Shown: in pieces, positions 34,536-41,766 of the stretch | How the letters are laid out: every line of letters starts with the position of its first letter | Numbering within the stretch: the first letter of the stretch is position 1 | Assembly: GCA_030695025.1 (NCBI GenBank) | Contig: JAUYTX010000024.1 | Coordinates: 46,342-110,341 of the forward strand | DNA length: 64,000 nucleotides | Direction of reading: 5' to 3' | Source: Bacteroidales bacterium | Lineage (GTDB): Bacteria; Bacteroidota; Bacteroidia; Bacteroidales; UBA932 | Position numbers and translations under genes: made by a program | The notes under the pieces: model-generated | The model's input: only the letters and a program-made list of their open reading frames with translations | Told to the model about the DNA's origin: nothing | Databases searched by the model: none

Positions 34536-35393
34536 CTAAATATTTATTTTATCTTCAACAATAATCCACGACTTTACCGAAGCATTAAGCTCCATATTGA
34601 CTCGGGAAATGTCAATGTAAATAACCAGTCTCTTTGAATATATATACTCATCTTCCAGTTGAGTCAACTCTAATTTTGTGTTCTGAACCTTCTGATTGTT
34701 ATAAATAAACTTAATTTCCAGCTCTTTCTTTTCGGGATCAACTCCCAGAAGGCTGAATGAGCCGGTGAAGTTGTTCACACGGCTTGCCTCTGCAGAGATT
34801 GATGGATTGGTAACAGGGTCGAAAATAAGTTGATTGTTGTGAAATAAAAATCCTTTTGAGACTCCGTTCTGCGTAATTATGCATCTCTCCAGTGAATCTT
34901 TTGCGCCCTCGATAATTAATTGATACTCTATGTTTTTGACTTGGTTAACAAGGTTAATATTTAAGACATTTGGAGCATTTGGCATTACAAAATACTCCTT
35001 TACCGTTGAGGCAAAAACATTTCTAAGAGGATTGGTTGTTGTCATCATTGCTCCTTGGGTATTCAAGAGCAAACTTGCCTCCCTGAATTTGTGCATTTCC
35101 CCAAATCTTACGCCAGAAGCAGACAGGTTGACTGTAATAAAATTGTATTTTCCAACTGCAATATTAAGAGTGTCAATTTGTTTAACCGATCTTTTGGTTC
35201 TAACAAGAGAATCTCCTGCATATACATATGTTGTGTAAATCTCTCCCCCCTTGCTCAAAGAGCTGTCTGCAATTGTCTGGTATTTTACCTCCACAGTGTA
35301 TTTATTCCACATAGGGGCATAAACCTCCCGCTTGCTACATCCGAAAAGGAAAGCAACACCCAACAATATGTATATGCAGACGTTTATCTTCAT
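34536..35393 (-). CDS. Anchor-like fimbrial lipoprotein (FimB/Mfa2 or DUF5119 type)
   Basis: 285 residues, lipobox GVAFLFGC (Cys19) followed by SKRE. The body is mostly beta: YTVEVKYQTIADSSL, IDTLNIAVGKYNFITVNLSASGV, LNINLVNQVKNIEYQLIIEGAKDSLERC, and an end RVNMELNASVKSWIIVEDKI. This layout resembles the anchor proteins that sit at the pilus base (FimB/Mfa2) or the related DUF5119 group; I cannot decide which. It overlaps the DUF3575 gene by 4 nt and precedes all the fimbrillins, as an anchor gene would. Confidence 0.6.
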   Translation of the reverse strand: MKINVCIYILLGVAFLFGCSKREVYAPMWNKYTVEVKYQTIADSSLSKGGEIYTTYVYAGDSLVRTKRSVKQIDTLNIAVGKYNFITVNLSASGVRFGEMHKFREASLLLNTQGAMMTTTNPLRNVFASTVKEYFVMPNAPNVLNINLVNQVKNIEYQLIIEGAKDSLERCIITQNGVSKGFLFHNNQLIFDPVTNPSISAEASRVNNFTGSFSLLGVDPEKKELEIKFIYNNQKVQNTKLELTQLEDEYIYSKRLVIYIDISRVNMELNASVKSWIIVEDKINI

Positions 35394-36430
35394 CTTATTC
35401 CGGGTCGTTTATATCCTCCAAATCTGTAGCTTATGCTTAAATTATAACTTGTAAAACCAAACTCACTGCTCTCAAGAGACTCAGAGACAAAAAAACTTCC
35501 ATTGTTAACAATGTATGTGTCGTATTTATCACTTCTGTATCCAGCCCTTAATCCCGCCTCAAGAGTTATGCCTCTGTACAGCGGCAAAGAGTATCCTATG
35601 CTAAGACCTCCTCCTGCAAAACTTCCGGTCTTACCCTTCTCATCAACGCTTACATCCCTTATGTCAAAATCTCCGTAAAGCCCGTACAGGCCGGCGTAAA
35701 ATCCATTAAAGCCCTCTTTTTTACCCATATAGACCCTATTTTCGATAACTGCTCCGCTCACTTTATACCAATCCTGAGAGTTAATGTCTGTTTTGTCAAC
35801 AATTGGTGCTTTGAAACCCTCTGCACTGATGGAGAATCTTTTAGCATAAAAGAACTCGACTGAGAGGTTAAAGATTGGGTCTGTAAAAGTGGCCGGAGGT
35901 ATTATCCCTGCAATTCCCAACAGATTGGTTTTGATTGCAACAATGGGTTTGTAAACCTGTTTTTCGGACTGCTTCTCAATCGTTTGTGGCTGAGAATTTA
36001 CATTTACAGGCTGTAGATTTGTAGCTACTTGCGGCGAGGTAGTTTGTTGAGGGTGTGAATAAGCATTTTCCGGCTGTATGTTTGAAGTTGATTCCTGTGA
36101 ATAGACTCTCTCCGGCTGGGTGTTTGCTGTTGACTGCTGCGAGTAGACTCTCTCCGGCTGCGTGTTTGACGCTGTCTGCTGTGAGTAAGATTTTTCCGGC
36201 TGTATGTTTGACGTTGTCTGCTGTGAGTAGACTCTCTCCGGCTGTGTATTCACAATTACGGGTTGCGAATTTACATTTGAGAAGTTTCCGTTTACCTGTT
36301 GGGGTTGGTCGTTTACTTTAGCCGTTTGTGTAAATTTTTTCTCCAATTCACTTATTCTTGAAAGCAGCTCTTCAACTCTGACGCTTTCTTTAGTTTCATA
36401 AGCGTTGTTCTCATCAGGAAACGCCTCCAT
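35390..36430 (-). CDS. DUF3575-type outer-membrane barrel with repeat-rich N-terminus (separated C-terminal half)
   Basis: 346 residues from the ATG at 36430. There is no signal peptide. Residues about 20-45 are a coiled-coil stretch (VRVEELLSRISELEKKF). Residues about 55-140 contain degenerate nine- to fourteen-residue repeats built on QPERVYSQQ (five or six copies). Residues about 160-346 form a DUF3575-like barrel (VAIKTNLLGIAGIIP, GFYAGLYGLYGDFDI, LGAGLRAGY-like strands, final SYRFGGYKRPG). An outer-membrane barrel without a signal peptide makes sense only if it is the C-terminal half of the protein encoded just upstream; the two reading frames are joined in frame apart from one stop codon. 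Confidence 0.7.
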   Translation of the reverse strand: MEAFPDENNAYETKESVRVEELLSRISELEKKFTQTAKVNDQPQQVNGNFSNVNSQPVIVNTQPERVYSQQTTSNIQPEKSYSQQTASNTQPERVYSQQSTANTQPERVYSQESTSNIQPENAYSHPQQTTSPQVATNLQPVNVNSQPQTIEKQSEKQVYKPIVAIKTNLLGIAGIIPPATFTDPIFNLSVEFFYAKRFSISAEGFKAPIVDKTDINSQDWYKVSGAVIENRVYMGKKEGFNGFYAGLYGLYGDFDIRDVSVDEKGKTGSFAGGGLSIGYSLPLYRGITLEAGLRAGYRSDKYDTYIVNNGSFFVSESLESSEFGFTSYNLSISYRFGGYKRPGIR

Positions 36431-36454
36431 CAACTTTTGTCTTTTATCTGTCTC

Positions 36455-36979
36455 TTATGGAATCTCGCTGTAATTGGCCATCGCATAAATAAGCTCCTTA
36501 TAAGTGGGCTTAAGGGTGTAGAATATTTCCCGGTTGTCGTATGGTTTTACAGAATATGGCCTGTATTCAACTCTTACTAAGTTTGTGACAGATTCGTCGG
36601 TGCGTATTATAAATGTAAATTGTAAATTATTAAGTCCATGTCGTGTTTTCAGATAGGATCTCACCACGCTCCCCAATACAGAGGCTCTGTTAACCGCATA
36701 AAGGTTCTCTTTTTGCTCTTGCTTGATGTATGCAATAATTGCAAGATGTGACGAACCGCGCTGAATGGAGGTTCTGTTGTATGAAATAAATTCATTTAAG
36801 CCTGAAATTTCCAAACGGTTATTATCATAGGTAACCTCTAGCACATTTGATCCTGCCGGAAATGAAAGATCGAATGTGACTCCGGGGTGTAAAAAGCTCT
36901 GCCCCTGAGCAGCAATCGAAAAGAAAATAAAAGCTCCAATCAGACAAGCTTGTCTGAATTTTAATTTTTTAACCTGCAT
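36455..36979 (-). CDS. DUF3868-like N-terminal half of a fimbrial assembly protein
   Basis: 174 residues. A signal peptide (residues about 1-26, LIGAFIFFSIAAQGQS) is followed by a beta-rich domain (PGVTFDLSFPAGSNVLEVTYDN, SHLAIIAYIKQ, LQFTFIIRTDESVTNLVRVEYRPYSV) and then FYTLKPTYKELIYAMANYSEIP. It ends at TAA (36455-36457). The next eight codons stay open in the same frame and run into the DUF3575 gene, where KLMEAFPDENNAY follows in the manner of longer family members. It overlaps the kinase gene by 11 nt. Confidence 0.65.
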   Translation of the reverse strand: MQVKKLKFRQACLIGAFIFFSIAAQGQSFLHPGVTFDLSFPAGSNVLEVTYDNNRLEISGLNEFISYNRTSIQRGSSHLAIIAYIKQEQKENLYAVNRASVLGSVVRSYLKTRHGLNNLQFTFIIRTDESVTNLVRVEYRPYSVKPYDNREIFYTLKPTYKELIYAMANYSEIP

Positions 36980-38123
36980 TTAAACTCTGTTTGTATGTGT
37001 TAGTCATCTCTTTGGCTCTATACTTCATAATCCTGTCCAGAGCGCCCTCAATTTGCGCTTCTGCTGAATTTCGGCAATAGTAAAAGAAGTTATTATGACG
37101 AATAAATATGTCGCTCTCTCTGCTGAAGCATGACTCCTCTATCAGAAAAGCAACTTCGGGGTTTTTTTTGAAGAGTTTATCAATCGCACTCTTAAAATGC
37201 AAATCTTTAATCTCTTCATTTATAATAACTATATCTGTTTTGGCAAGTCTCTCTGCTGCACCAGCCATAAAGCCTTGCGCCGATGTTCTGATAACCATAA
37301 AGGGATAGTTGGCCAACACTCTGTCTAGCGCACAACTACTTATTGGCTCATCTTCTACTACTAAAACTCTAAGCTCTGTATCTGGCAGGTTGTTTGTTCC
37401 ATAGAGGTTTCCTACCGGCAATTCGAAGGAGATCACCTTGTTATTGCTGTTTATCTTAAGGTACATATGACCTCCTATCTTTTTGGAAATCTTGTGACAA
37501 ATAGCCAGGTTTATTCCGATTCCATCTTCAAACCTAAGTGTTGAAAGAGCAGCATCAACATCCTCTTCATAACTTGATTTTTTATCACTCAAATTGGTTA
37601 GCTGCTCTTCTGAGACAAGTACCTGAAGCGCCTCTTTGACCCCATTTTTATAAACCACGTTAAATGAAAGAAATACCTGCCCCTCTTTATTAAGATAGAA
37701 CGCACTTAAAAGAAGGTGATTAAGAAATTTTTCAAGTTTAGGCTTATCCGAAAAAACTGTGACACCCTGCTCTTCTGCAGTTGTGTTGCAGGTTATACTG
37801 AACAACCTTTTGTTACGCCCGAACTCCTTAGCGATTATGTCCTGTGATCTCTCAAGAAGCACAGAAACAGTGACCTCTTCCAGATAAACATCGTTCTCGT
37901 AGTCCAGTGAGTTTAGGGCGATCACCTTTTGAATCTTGTCCAAAAGAAGAGAGCTGTTATTTTTGATAATTGCAGCAAACTCTTTTATCTCTTCAATCGA
38001 CTCCTCTTCAAGAATCAAATCAGTAAAACCGATGATGGCATTAAGCGGAGTGTTGAGCTCGTGCGATATAGAGGATGTAACAACATTGGTCTCTGAGAGC
38101 GATATACTATTATGGTTCATCAT
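36969..38123 (-). CDS. Degenerate hybrid histidine kinase (HisKA, ATPase-like, receiver)
   Basis: 384 residues, no transmembrane segment. HisKA with intact H box SISHELNTPLNAIIGF (His21). The ATPase-like region has lost key residues: the N box reads LNHLLLSAFYLN, with His136 and Ser140 where Asn is expected and Tyr143 for Lys; GIGINLAI is the only G box left. The receiver (about 251-370) keeps the acidic pair VVEDEP, but the phospho-acceptor site reads DIVIINEE with Asn302 instead of Asp, and the conserved Lys is not seen. It probably acts as a phosphorylation-independent scaffold. It is the first gene of the fimbrial operon. Confidence 0.82.
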   Translation of the reverse strand: MMNHNSISLSETNVVTSSISHELNTPLNAIIGFTDLILEEESIEEIKEFAAIIKNNSSLLLDKIQKVIALNSLDYENDVYLEEVTVSVLLERSQDIIAKEFGRNKRLFSITCNTTAEEQGVTVFSDKPKLEKFLNHLLLSAFYLNKEGQVFLSFNVVYKNGVKEALQVLVSEEQLTNLSDKKSSYEEDVDAALSTLRFEDGIGINLAICHKISKKIGGHMYLKINSNNKVISFELPVGNLYGTNNLPDTELRVLVVEDEPISSCALDRVLANYPFMVIRTSAQGFMAGAAERLAKTDIVIINEEIKDLHFKSAIDKLFKKNPEVAFLIEESCFSRESDIFIRHNNFFYYCRNSAEAQIEGALDRIMKYRAKEMTNTYKQSLNAG

Positions 38124-38145
38124 TTGGGGACTATTGCGGTTTATG

Positions 38146-38153
38146 CAAAAGTA
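38146..38153 (-). promoter_or_regulatory. -7 promoter box of the fimbrial operon
   Basis: TACTTTTG on the minus strand fits TAnnTTTG and lies 22 nt before the ATG of the degenerate kinase. All following genes to 24059 are leftward with gaps of at most a few tens of nt, so one transcript of about 14 kb may start here. Confidence 0.5.
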
Positions 38154-38261
38154 TATTCACGCATTACCTTTATAAAGAGATGATGAGCAAAAGTGCACCC
38201 CGGATGTCTGAGTGTGCATATTTTCTTTCCGGTTGCGCACAGCCTCTGAACAAAACACAAA

Positions 38262-38291
38262 GCCAGATTGCTCTTATCAGAACAATCTGGC
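38262..38291. repeat. Hairpin in the 424-nt gap before thyA
   Basis: GCCAGATTG (38262-38270) pairs with CAATCTGGC (38283-38291). No T-run follows, so a terminator is doubtful. The remaining gap (38124-38547) shows promoters at both edges and no gene that I can support. Confidence 0.4.
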
Positions 38292-38535
38292 CTACTAACC
38301 AAATTACAACAATTTTATGCTGAGCGACAAAGGTATTTCAACAAATATTCAGAGTAAAACAATATCTTGCCAACTACGCCGGATTGAATGCTGAATGCGC
38401 AATAAAGACTGCTCTTCATGAATTTTAACGGTATTTTTTCTCTTTCTTTAATAGATCTCCAGCGCTCTTCTACTACTTCAACCTATTCCTAATTCTCAAT
38501 AATAGCATCAACTTCATAATCTCACGCCTTAATGT

Positions 38536-38543
38536 TATATTTG
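38536..38543 (+). promoter_or_regulatory. -7 promoter box abutting thyA
   Basis: TATATTTG matches TAnnTTTG and ends 4 nt before the thyA ATG at 38548, predicting a leaderless mRNA. Confidence 0.5.
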
Positions 38544-38547
38544 TGGA

Positions 38548-39342
38548 ATGAAAGCTTATTTAGATTTACTTAAACATATTATGGAGAACGGTACGCTCAA
38601 GAGCGACCGCACAGGTACCGGAACAAAAAGTGTTTTTGGTTACCAGATGAGATTCTCCCTTGAAGAGGGCTTTCCTCTCCTGACAACTAAAAAACTGCAT
38701 CTTAGGTCAATAATACACGAATTACTCTGGTTTATAAACGGCGATACCAACATAAAATACCTAAACGAAAACGGAGTTACAATCTGGGACGAATGGGCAG
38801 ACAAGAGTGGAAATCTTGGACCGGTTTACGGACACCAATGGCGCTCATGGGAGAGTTCCGACGGTAGAACAATCGACCAATTAAGTCTGTTGATTGAAGG
38901 GATAAAAAATAATCCGGACTCACGCCGTCACATAATCTCGGCATGGAACCCGGGCGATATTGATAAGATGGCGTTACCTCCATGTCACGCATTGTTTCAG
39001 TTTTATGTTGCAGACGGACGCCTTAGCTGCCAACTCTACCAAAGGAGTGCCGATGTGTTTCTGGGTGTTCCTTTCAATATTGCATCTTACGCTCTCTTTA
39101 CGATGATGGTAGCTCAAGTTTGTGATTTGAAGCCTGGAGAATTTGTACACACCTTTGGTGATGCTCACATTTACACAAATCACTTTGAGCAGGTTGCGTT
39201 GCAGCTCTCCCGCGAAACGCGCCCTCTGCCCGTTATGAAAATTAATCCTGCGGTCAAATCAATTTTTGACTTTAAGTACGAAGACTTCACATTGGAGGGT
39301 TACGACCCACTCCCTGCAATAAAGGCCCCAATAGCGGTTTAA
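38548..39342 (+). CDS. thyA: Thymidylate synthase
   Basis: 264 residues, the same length as the Escherichia coli enzyme. Converts dUMP to dTMP using methylene-tetrahydrofolate and releases dihydrofolate. The catalytic Cys146 lies in [43 protein letters not shown] and [12 protein letters not shown] are the substrate-binding motifs. It is followed by folA, which recycles the dihydrofolate, after a 282-nt gap (39343-39624) in which I see no feature. Confidence 0.97.
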   Translation: MKAYLDLLKHIMENGTLKSDRTGTGTKSVFGYQMRFSLEEGFPLLTTKKLHLRSIIHELLWFINGDTNIKYLNENGVTIWDEWADKSGNLGPVYGHQWRSWESSDGRTIDQLSLLIEGIKNNPDSRRHIISAWNPGDIDKMALPPCHALFQFYVADGRLSCQLYQRSADVFLGVPFNIASYALFTMMVAQVCDLKPGEFVHTFGDAHIYTNHFEQVALQLSRETRPLPVMKINPAVKSIFDFKYEDFTLEGYDPLPAIKAPIAV

Positions 39343-39624
39343 GTTTTAGTATTAGTGCATTAAAGCCCCCAGAAGTTATAATAAGCAATATATAACCAGA
39401 ATATACACATCAAAAGAGAAAAGCTTCAAATAACAGATTAGCAACTTAAGAACAATACAAGCAACGCGTGTACATACAGAATTACAAAACAAGAACAATA
39501 ATGCACAAATACAGGTTTACACCTCAAGAACAGCAGCCATTGTTTTTTCTTAGTAATAAGAGCTTTAATGCGTTCATTCTAATATTATCGAATTAACAGA
39601 CAAAAAGAAACGGTTAATAATAAA

Positions 39625-40266
39625 ATGAATAAACCCGGCGAAAAAAAATATACCCTTTCGGTAATCGTTGCAGTGGCAGAGAACGGTGCAATAGGAAGAG
39701 AGAACCAATTGCTGTGGCACATTACAGAAGACCTTAAGTACTTCAAGCGCACCACTCAGGGTTGTCCCGTAATAATGGGGCACAAAACCTGGCTCTCTAT
39801 TGGCAGACCGCTTCCCGGCAGAAGAAACATTGTGCTCAGCAGATCGCTCGTTAAGTCGCAAGAAGCCCTGGATGACAAATCTCGGGAAGAAAAACATTAC
39901 GAATCTCACGATGCCCTGCAAATCAAATCTCACGATGTAATGTCTGACAAGCTCCCTGCAAATTACCACCACAAAATTCCCGGCGCAGAACTCTACTCAT
40001 CGCTTGAAGAGGCATTAAGCAATATTCAGAATTTTGATTCCGGCGAAGTCTTCATAATTGGAGGAGGAGAGGTTTACAGACAAGCCCTCCCGTTGGCTGA
40101 TAAGCTCTACCTTACAAAGGTTCATATAACAGTTAACGATGCCGACACCTTTTTCCCCGAAATTGACATTTCTCAATGGCATGAGACTTTCCGCGAAACA
40201 CACGACCGTGGCGAACGCTTCGAACACCCATTTGAATTTATTGTTTACGAGCGAGATGTTCGTTAG
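39625..40266 (+). CDS. folA: Dihydrofolate reductase with internal insertion
   Basis: 213 residues, about 50 longer than classical DHFR. Core motifs are intact: VIVAVAENGAIGRENQLLWH (about 11-30), KYFKRTTQGCPVIMGHKTWLSIGRPLPGRRNIVLS (about 39-73), EVFIIGGGEVYRQALP and a C-terminal FEFIVYERD. Between about residues 74 and 117 is an extra hydrophilic segment (KSQEALDDKSREEKHYESHD and KSHDVMSDKLPANYHHKIPG) with a repeated SHD element, placed at a surface loop. The enzyme regenerates tetrahydrofolate after ThyA. The stop codon falls in the first unit of a 50-bp direct repeat. Confidence 0.93.
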   Translation: MNKPGEKKYTLSVIVAVAENGAIGRENQLLWHITEDLKYFKRTTQGCPVIMGHKTWLSIGRPLPGRRNIVLSRSLVKSQEALDDKSREEKHYESHDALQIKSHDVMSDKLPANYHHKIPGAELYSSLEEALSNIQNFDSGEVFIIGGGEVYRQALPLADKLYLTKVHITVNDADTFFPEIDISQWHETFRETHDRGERFEHPFEFIVYERDVR

Positions 40267-40353
40267 TCATTTAGCCTTTGAATTTTGCCAGTCGGTTAGC
40301 ACTTGAAATTCGTTAGTCATTTAGCCTTTGAATTTTGCCAGTCGGTTAGCACT
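40259..40353. repeat. 50-bp direct tandem repeat at the folA stop
   Basis: Two copies, 40259-40308 and 40309-40353, agree over about 45 bp (starting TTCGTTAGTCATTTAGCC and containing TTTTGCCAGTCGGTTAGCAC). The folA stop TAG at 40264-40266 lies in the first copy. Probably a recent slippage or unequal recombination event. Confidence 0.9.
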
Positions 40354-40496
40354 GAAAGTTTTTTGGTAATTTTAAGTCATTGTGAATCTTGTTGATAATC
40401 TGCATAATACAAAAATGATGATTCAAATTTTAAGGTAATGCGTTTTGTTATTTGCTCATTATCTGCTGGTTACAGCAACACTTAAAATTTCCGATC

Positions 40497-40790
40497 CTCT
40501 ACATTCAAAAATGCTACCTCTACCTTCTACCACTCACTATCCATCTTCTACCAAATACCCAATACCAACTGACATCCAACCTCTACCTTGCACCATCCAC
40601 TTCCTTTCAACTTCCAACTTCTACCAAATACCAAATAACATCTTACATCCAATCTTCTTTCTTCCTACCGCTTCCTTCTACCATCCACCTTCTACCTTCT
40701 ACCTTCTACCCTCCTCCTTACAACCTCCACAATTTTACCACTTTACTCCACCTAAGCCCCTACCTGCAGCCTCCCTTTACTAATATATGC
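40497..40790 (+). other. C-rich, G-poor polypyrimidine tract, possible Rho loading region
   Basis: About 290 nt downstream of folA in which the + strand is dominated by C, T and A with very few G. It contains short tandem units such as CTTCTAC (three in a row near 40688-40708), CCATC and TACCAAATACC. Such unstructured YC-rich RNA is what Rho binds. The tract carries open frames in two registers, but they are Pro/Thr/Ser/Leu/Tyr-rich low-complexity readings with no domain or ribosome-binding site, so I do not call genes in 40267-40863. Confidence 0.6.
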
Positions 40791-40863
40791 CTCCCATCTA
40801 CTTTGTATAAGAAATAATTTCCTGCGTTGAACAAACGGAGCTATTTTGTGTTATAGTATGTAA

Positions 40864-41610
40864 ATGAAATTCTTAACAAAAAGAGTTAATATGAGAAATA
40901 TTATAATGGCGGTATTGATAATGGCTCTGCCACTAATTGCAACAGCCGAAAACCGCACAGAAAACAATTATTCAAAAACACAAAAGAGTATGAAAACATT
41001 AAATAAATTCGAATTTCCACATCTTCCTTACGCTTACGATGCACTTGAGCCATTCATTGACAAAATGACAATGGAGATCCATTACAGCAGACACCACAAA
41101 GCATATTTCGACAATTTTGTTGCCGCGATAAAGGGCACAGAGATGGAGTCAAAAACCATTGAGGAGATATTTGCCAATATGAGTAAATACCCTGCCGGGG
41201 TAAGGAATAACGGAGGAGGTTTTTACAACCATGTGATTTATTGGGAGAACATGAAGGTGAACGGAGGCAAGCCATCTGCTAAGTTGGAGGCGGCTATCAT
41301 GAAGAAATTCGGGTCGATGGATGAGTTCAAAAAGCAGTTCTCTGATGCCGGTAAAACACGATTTGGAAGTGGCTGGGCTTGGCTGAGCGTTGACGAGAAG
41401 GGCGAGTTATTTGTCTCTTCGACTCCTAACCAGGACAACCCGCTGATGGATGTTGCCGACAAGAAAGGTTCTCCGATTCTTGGAATGGATGTGTGGGAGC
41501 ACGCCTACTATCTAAAATACCAGAACAAACGTCCTGACTATATTGAGGCATTCTGGAGCGTTATCAACTGGGATGTGGTTTCAAAGCGTTATGATGAACT
41601 GGTGAAATAA
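40864..41610 (+). CDS. sodB: Exported Fe/Mn superoxide dismutase
   Basis: 248 residues. Detoxifies superoxide. The N-terminal about 30 residues (MRNIIMAVLIMALPLIATAE after a short MKFLTKRVN) form a signal peptide, so the enzyme is exported, unlike the usual cytoplasmic form. The SOD domain (about 43-248) holds the metal ligands in MEIHYSRHHKAYF, GGFYNHVIYW and DVWEHAYYL. The start may instead be the ATG at 40891, which retains the signal peptide. Iron or manganese preference cannot be decided by eye. The palindromic repeat begins 2 nt after the stop. Confidence 0.93.
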   Translation: MKFLTKRVNMRNIIMAVLIMALPLIATAENRTENNYSKTQKSMKTLNKFEFPHLPYAYDALEPFIDKMTMEIHYSRHHKAYFDNFVAAIKGTEMESKTIEEIFANMSKYPAGVRNNGGGFYNHVIYWENMKVNGGKPSAKLEAAIMKKFGSMDEFKKQFSDAGKTRFGSGWAWLSVDEKGELFVSSTPNQDNPLMDVADKKGSPILGMDVWEHAYYLKYQNKRPDYIEAFWSVINWDVVSKRYDELVK

Positions 41611-41612
41611 AT

Positions 41613-41736
41613 CTCCGCGCCACTTTGTGGTAACCATTTAATTAAGTGCGTATTAGAAATGAACCGATTTTTTAAATAAAATTGGCTCGTTTTTATTTTG
41701 TTATTAATCAGCCACATACCACAAACTGGCGCGGAG
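41613..41736. repeat. Palindromic repeat element, short copy
   Basis: The ends at 41613-41632 and 41717-41736 are inverted repeats of 20 bp with one mismatch (CTCCGCGCCActTTGTGGTA type), sharing the CTCCGCGCCA tips, TGTGGTA box and AATTGGCTCgTTTTTATT stem with the copy at 6431-6649. The 21-bp inner inverted repeat of the long copy is missing. It occupies the gap between convergent sodB and the flavoprotein gene. Confidence 0.8.
41661..41699. terminator. Intrinsic terminator after sodB
   Basis: GAACCGATTTT pairs with AAAATTGGCTC with one mismatch and one wobble, followed by GTTTTTATTTTG. It is the homologue of the terminator in the other repeat copy. Confidence 0.6.
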
Positions 41737-41766
41737 AAATTTTGCGGCCTAGCTGCAAGGTGGTGT

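Noticed and set aside
38400-38525. Minus-strand reading DYEVDAIIEN, then VEVVEERWRSIKER, resembling the end of a DUF4143-type ATPase
   Set aside because: Only a short stretch, broken by two stops, without start or other family motifs; too weak to call even as a pseudogene.
40445-40817. Overlapping open frames of 112 and 121 codons in the pyrimidine-rich tract
   Set aside because: Low-complexity Pro/Thr/Ser/Leu/Tyr sequence in two frames at once, no ribosome-binding site, no domain; the frames are open because the strand has few G and hence few stop codons.
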